Of a stretch of 64,000 bases of DNA, positions 63,352 to 64,000 are shown piece after piece. The DNA is from Sorangium aterium. GTDB lineage: Bacteria > Myxococcota_A > Polyangia > Polyangiales > Polyangiaceae. The notes under the pieces were generated by a model that searched no databases, was not told the origin of the DNA, and was given only the letters and a program-made list of their open reading frames with translations. The stretch lies in NCBI RefSeq assembly GCF_028368935.1, contig NZ_JAQNDK010000002.1, forward strand, positions 744,001-808,000. Reading direction: 5' to 3'. The number at the start of each line of letters is the position of its first letter. The stretch's first letter is position 1. A program made the position numbers and the translations under genes.

Positions 63352-64000
63352 TCGGAGCGCCCGGGGTCCGGCCGGCGCCGTATGCCGCGCCGGGCCGGCC
63401 CGCGAAGGTCGCCCACGTCGTGCTGTCGCTCAACGTGGGTGGGCTCGAGCGGGTGGTGCTCCGGCTGCTCGACAGGATGGCGCGCGACCGGTTCGCGCCG
63501 GTGGTGTGCGCGCTCCAGGAGCCCGGCGCGCTGGCCGAGGAGCTGGCGCGGCTCGGCGTGCCGCTCGTGGTGCTCTCGCGGAAGCCCGGCCTCGACCCGG
63601 GGCTGCCGGTGCGGCTCTCGGCGTGGCTGCGCCGCGAGGGGATCGGGCTCGTGCACACGCACAACCCGGGGCCGCACCTCTATGGCGCGCTCGCGGCGGC
63701 CCTGGCGCGGGCGGCGGCGCTCCCCGGCGGCGGCGGGCCGCGCGTCATCCACACGAAGCACGGGCGCAACTACCCGAAGCAGAAGCGAAAGGTGCTGGTC
63801 AACCGGCTGGCCGCGGCGCTCACGGACCGGGTTGTGGCGGTGAGCGACGACGCGCGCGCGGTCGCGCTCGAGGTGGAGCACGTCGATCCGGCCAAGGTCG
63901 TGACGATATTGAACGGCGTGGACACGGACGTGTTCCGGCCGGGCGACGCGGTCGCGGCGCGGGCGCGGCTCGGGGTGCCGGCGTCGGGCTACCACGTGGG
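63348..64000 (+). CDS. GT4-type glycosyltransferase (partial, runs off the window)
   Basis: 217 codons are visible. After a 20-residue tail the protein begins a GT-B N-terminal domain (KVAHVVLSLNVGGLERVVLRLLDRMARD), with GLVHTHNPGPHLYGALAA and the acceptor-side motif HTKHGRNYPKQK. Then come VVAVSDDARA and the linker ILNGVDTDVFRPGD typical of GT4 enzymes. The nucleotide-sugar domain lies beyond 64000. It overlaps the CapK-type ligase by ATGA, pointing to a polysaccharide or glycolipid cluster beginning here. Confidence 0.9.
   Translation, partial: MIGAPGVRPAPYAAPGRPAKVAHVVLSLNVGGLERVVLRLLDRMARDRFAPVVCALQEPGALAEELARLGVPLVVLSRKPGLDPGLPVRLSAWLRREGIGLVHTHNPGPHLYGALAAALARAAALPGGGGPRVIHTKHGRNYPKQKRKVLVNRLAAALTDRVVAVSDDARAVALEVEHVDPAKVVTILNGVDTDVFRPGDAVAARARLGVPASGYHV

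Overview
The window looks like chromosomal DNA of a myxobacterium, most likely the Sorangium/Polyangium group. This is inferred from the very high G+C with strong third-position bias, the many secreted lipoproteins with Gly/Ser/Ala-rich linkers, the number of Ser/Thr kinases fused to other signalling domains, and hydrolases aimed at plant polymers. I see no rRNA, tRNA, CRISPR array, transposase, prophage or replication origin.

Layout. 1-6.3 kb: a WYL/YafY-type regulator divergent from a GST-like gene around a palindromic operator, a beta-propeller lipoprotein, a decayed PD40 fragment, a Uma2-family nuclease and a three-domain MVL-type lectin lipoprotein. 6.3-19 kb: signalling, with an FHA/sigma-54 activator, a kinase-receiver-cyclase fusion, a heparinase II/III-like lipoprotein, and a large kinase/ATPase/histidine kinase gene broken by a frameshift. 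19-30 kb: small hypothetical, TPR, PH-domain and DUF4142 proteins, a methyltransferase, a Gly-rich lipoprotein and a lipase-like hydrolase. 30.5-39 kb: purA and hisZ, two ECF sigma factors, a HAD phosphatase, a small membrane peptide with an XRE regulator, and an MprF-like lipid aminoacylase. 39-47.6 kb: a biomass locus with a GH43 glycosidase, a cutinase/PETase-like esterase and a feruloyl-esterase-like lipoprotein, surrounding a damaged three-gene c-type cytochrome operon. 47.6-57.6 kb: a stressosome-type RsbR protein and an App1-like phosphatase, each gene bordered by a copy of a 127-bp palindromic repeat, then a class V aminotransferase, AraC regulator, P450, a frameshifted lipoprotein and hisC. 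57.7-64 kb: a PknK-like kinase/ATPase, then a CapK-type ligase overlapping a glycosyltransferase that runs off the window, which suggests the start of a polysaccharide cluster.

The strongest new signal is a 37-bp promoter/operator module at 40692-40728 and 44985-45021. It consists of a TTGACG -35 box in a conserved 15-bp block, exactly six variable bases, and a LacI-family-type operator TGTGARCGYTCACA. One copy faces the GH43 gene and the other faces the two esterases, so these genes probably form one sugar-responsive regulon. Between the two outward-facing copies lies the cytochrome block, in which every gene is damaged.

Five coding regions carry 1-2-base frameshifts (near 4530, 17305, 42005, 43856 and 54145). 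The one near 4530 lies in an obviously decayed fragment. The others may be real decay or sequencing error, and that affects how those genes should be read.
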